From: Ianthella basta
Lineage: Eukaryota; Porifera; Demospongiae; Verongiida; Ianthellidae
Assembly: GCA_964019415.1 (NCBI GenBank)
Contig: OZ025876.1
Coordinates: 2,875,772 to 2,939,771, forward strand
Direction of reading: 5' to 3'
DNA: 64,000 nt
In this document: positions 61,230-64,000 of the stretch, piece by piece
Numbering within the stretch: the first letter of the stretch is position 1
Layout: each line of letters starts with the position of its first letter
Program-made: the position numbers and the translations under genes
Notes under the pieces: generated by a model
What the model was told of the DNA's origin: nothing
Seen by the model: only the letters and a program-made list of their open reading frames with translations
The model's database searches: none

Positions 61230-64000
61230 ATCTGCATATCAATCAATCAATCAATCAATCATTATTAGATCGAGTGCACCGCACCATGCAAATGGTGCTA
61301 GGACACACAAGGTCCAATGCAGCACTAGAACACAAGTATAGCTACAGGGGATAGTTCATGCAACAGAAGAAAAAAGAGCAGAGTTGGGAACGTGGACAAA
61401 AAAGCAAATGCTTATACACCAAAACGGGCACACCACATAGAGCTAAGATGCTTCAGAATCCTAGGATCAGTGCATGCTAGGGACAGTATAATAGCAGTCT
61501 GTTCACTATGACTCTGCTCTTTAAATCAGTCCCAACGGTTGGCTTCATCATCAGAGGCTGCTTGAGGTGGTCCCAGGCAGGGCACTGTATCAGCCAGTGG
61601 CAGATGTCTTCCACCTCTTGACACTGGCATTCCTAGCTTATTATCTCCTCCCTGTCCACTCCTTGCCACCTTCCAAATGCAACCTCTAGACTATCTGAAA
61701 TGGTGCTGTTCCCCCTCTCAACTCCATCAACATTGTCCTCTCCTTCTTCCTCTTCACCAATTGCATCTCCTCCCACACTCTGCCACTCAAAGTCACCCAT
61801 GCACTTGGCCACGTCCTTTATCCAAACCTCTTTGCCACACTCCACTGCCTGTCTCGCTATCTTCTTCAGTAACCTCCCCTCATACGACCTACTAGTCAAC
61901 TAGTCAACACCTTCAACCAGAATTTCACACAGCGCATCTTTGCCTCCCACACAACAGGTAGTGAGTTGATTTCTAGCAATAAGGATGCCTTGGGGTGAAG
62001 TGCATGTGCCCACTCCAAAAACATTCTGAGAGCACGCAGCTGGACTAACAACCCCATATCTCTGCTCCATACATCATGGTTGACTCCACTAGAGATTCCA
62101 TCAGCTTCCTGAAAATTCCAACTGTCACATCACCCATCTCTGCCCGACATCTCTGAAAACAAGCACCCAGAACTCTTCTCCCTGCTTCGGCTTGTCCTCC
62201 ACCATCTATTTCAGCTCCAGAAACTCATCCACAACACATCCTAAGTACTTGTATGAAGAGACCATCGGAATTGCCTCTCCATCCAACTTATATGTCACAT
62301 AACATCTTTCTGCCTTCTTCCTGCAGATGTGCATGATCCCGGACTTCGCCACGTTAAGCTTCACTCCCCACTCCTTACACCACTCCACCAGTACATCCAA
62401 ACTCTTCTTTAGTCTCAATGCCTCTGAGGCTACTAAGCACGTATCATCTGCAAACAGCAGACCAGGAATGGTCTCACCACCATATTCAACTCCACATTTA
62501 TCCTCCTTCAACCTCGAGCTTAATAACACCATTGATGTACAACGAGAAGAGCAGTGGGGATAGGACACAGCCCTGCCGTAGACCAAAGTTCACCTAAAAA
62601 TCTCCACTGACCTGACCTTACACTATCACTCTGCACACACTACCTTCATACAGAGCCTGTATAAACCGCAGCTGACACCTGCCCTTCACACCCATACTCT
62701 GCAGACAAGACCACAGCTCCCAATTCACCTTATCATAGGCCTTAGTAAAGTCAATGAATGCTACTAGCATACCATCAGGTTTCCTAGCCAACTCTGTTTG
62801 ACCTAATAACACCAGAGACAGTAGTTGGTCCCTACATTTCCTCCCTTTATGGAAACCACCCTGTTCTTCTGCTATCAGACCTTTCTCTTCCGCCATACAA
62901 GACAGTCTGTTTTTAAGTATCTTGCATAACACCTTGCAGACTAGAGAGTTCAAAGAAATGCCCCAAAAAGTGTGCTCATCACACACTCCCCATGTTTGCT
63001 TCTTGGGCACTGGAACAACAATACTCTCTCTCCACAAAGAAGGCACAATACCATGCTCCTAATACACCTTGAAAAGAGCCACCCATACGTCAAACAGCCT
63101 TTCTGTTAGCAGCATGTCCATTACCACTCCGTCACTCCCAGGGGCTGCATTCTTCACTTCATTTAGGGCCCACAACACTTCCTCTCTTGAGATTTGTTTA
63201 CACAGTAATTGATTACACTCTGACCCGTTGTCCTCTGTGTTCACCTATGTGCAACTAGTCCCCTGGTCCACTTCATCATCCCCACCCAGGACCTTTGCAA
63301 AATGACTCTGTCATATGCCCAATGCTTCTTCCCCTGATTTTAAAGATCCTTCCTCATCATATACCTGAAGCAGATTTGACCTTTTCTTCACTTTGCTGAC
63401 ATTCATCTTCTTAAGGGCTCTCCAGAACTTCTTAGAGCACTCTATATCTCTTTCCAACTGTTCACACCTACTCCTTTGATGAACCCTCTTAGCCATTTTC
63501 ACTGCCTTAGAATAAGCTACTCTAGCCTTCAAGTACTCGTTTCTCAAGTTCTTCCGTTCCCAATTGGCCTTCCCCTCTAACCAATTCTTCTTCTTGTGCA
63601 TCACCTTCCTCAAAGCCTTCAGCTCCTTAGAAACCATATCCGGCCCTGCTTTTTACCACCACAAGCTATTTCCTTAAGCCCACTCTTCAGCCCCTCCAAC
63701 AGGTCCTTGTATACTCTATCCATCTCACTTTGATCATCATTCAACATTTTCAGTTGCACAACAATGCTGTCAATGAAGTCTTCCTGGTCACACATGTAAT
63801 CTTCTGGTACACGAACGTCTTCTGGGGTTGTTCCTCATGGACCTTGGTGGGCATAGGATATACGTCAATTACATCCTCTGCCAGTATGTCCCATAGGAGG
63901 ACAGAGTGATCAGGTATTCTATACCCTTCTTCATCCTCACATAGCTCCTCCTCACATTGTGACATTGTCTTCACGGTAAAGTTCTGAATGGGCATTAGGT
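61230..64000 (-). mobile_element. Decayed LINE, 5' end beyond the window
   Basis: Minus strand, read from right to left. The endonuclease end has IPDHSVLLWDI near 63900-63935. A Lys/Arg-rich linker follows (63311-63637). Then the reverse transcriptase: ALNEVKNAAPGSDGVVM, GFHKGRKCRDQLLSLV, VAFIDFTKAYDKVNWELW (62700-62765), LRQGCVLSPLLFSLYINGV (62530-62585) and the active site LLFADDTCLVAS (62430-62465), then VSSYKYLGCVV. Several frame changes and stops make it inactive. The 3' UTR (61255-61330) resembles the fragment at 37470-37985, and the end runs into a TCAA repeat at 61236-61260. Confidence 0.8.

Overview
This is a eukaryotic, metazoan-type window. Genes are split into many short exons with GT-AG introns. 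Retrotransposon debris is plentiful. Most of the sequence is rich in TG/CA and poor in CpG, with CpG clustered at some gene starts and in younger mobile elements. Short introns, an ankyrin/ZU5/death-domain gene, tRNA-derived SINEs and many short inverted-repeat elements fit an early-branching invertebrate; a demosponge is my best guess, but this is inference and not a database result.

Layout. (1) 1-5120, plus strand: the 3' part of an ankyrin-repeat gene with eight introns, two of which appear to use GC donors. (2) 6424-33728, plus strand: a CpG-rich promoter, then a 29-exon gene that I can join in one open frame of 1390 codons. It encodes about 24 ankyrin repeats, a ZU5-like domain and a C-terminal death domain. 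Almost every ankyrin exon is a multiple of 3 nt with phase-0 borders, and a five-exon cassette is present three times in tandem (13263-18601, 19735-22789, 26948-29668). Its introns carry inverted-repeat elements, a decayed LINE, two tRNA-derived SINE families and a 3.5-kb Tc1-type transposon. That transposon has a DD34E transposase relic on one strand and a BEN-domain gene on the other. (3) 33838-37985: a tandem duplication split by nested LINEs. (4) 39009-43225, minus strand: a nine-exon ALG12 mannosyltransferase gene (498 codons when joined) with one in-frame TGA and one intron that looks U12-type with an odd 3' end. (5) 44201-49918: a 5.6-kb block of LINE material between two 38-bp direct repeats. 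(6) 50059-53040 and 57400-60082, plus strand: two paralogous secreted alpha/beta-hydrolase (lipase-like) genes, each with a different single lesion. Three long hairpins lie between them. (7) 60248-61136: a hairpin-tipped repeat, the inverted partner of 30263-31099. (8) 61230-64000, minus strand: a decayed LINE running off the window.

The genes do not form one pathway. The ankyrin-ZU5-death protein is probably an intracellular signalling or cell-death/immune adaptor, ALG12 acts in N-glycan assembly in the ER, and the hydrolases are probably secreted. The most notable signals are the modular triplication of ankyrin exons, the transposon carrying an antisense BEN gene with repeated subterminal sites, and the separately broken hydrolase pair.
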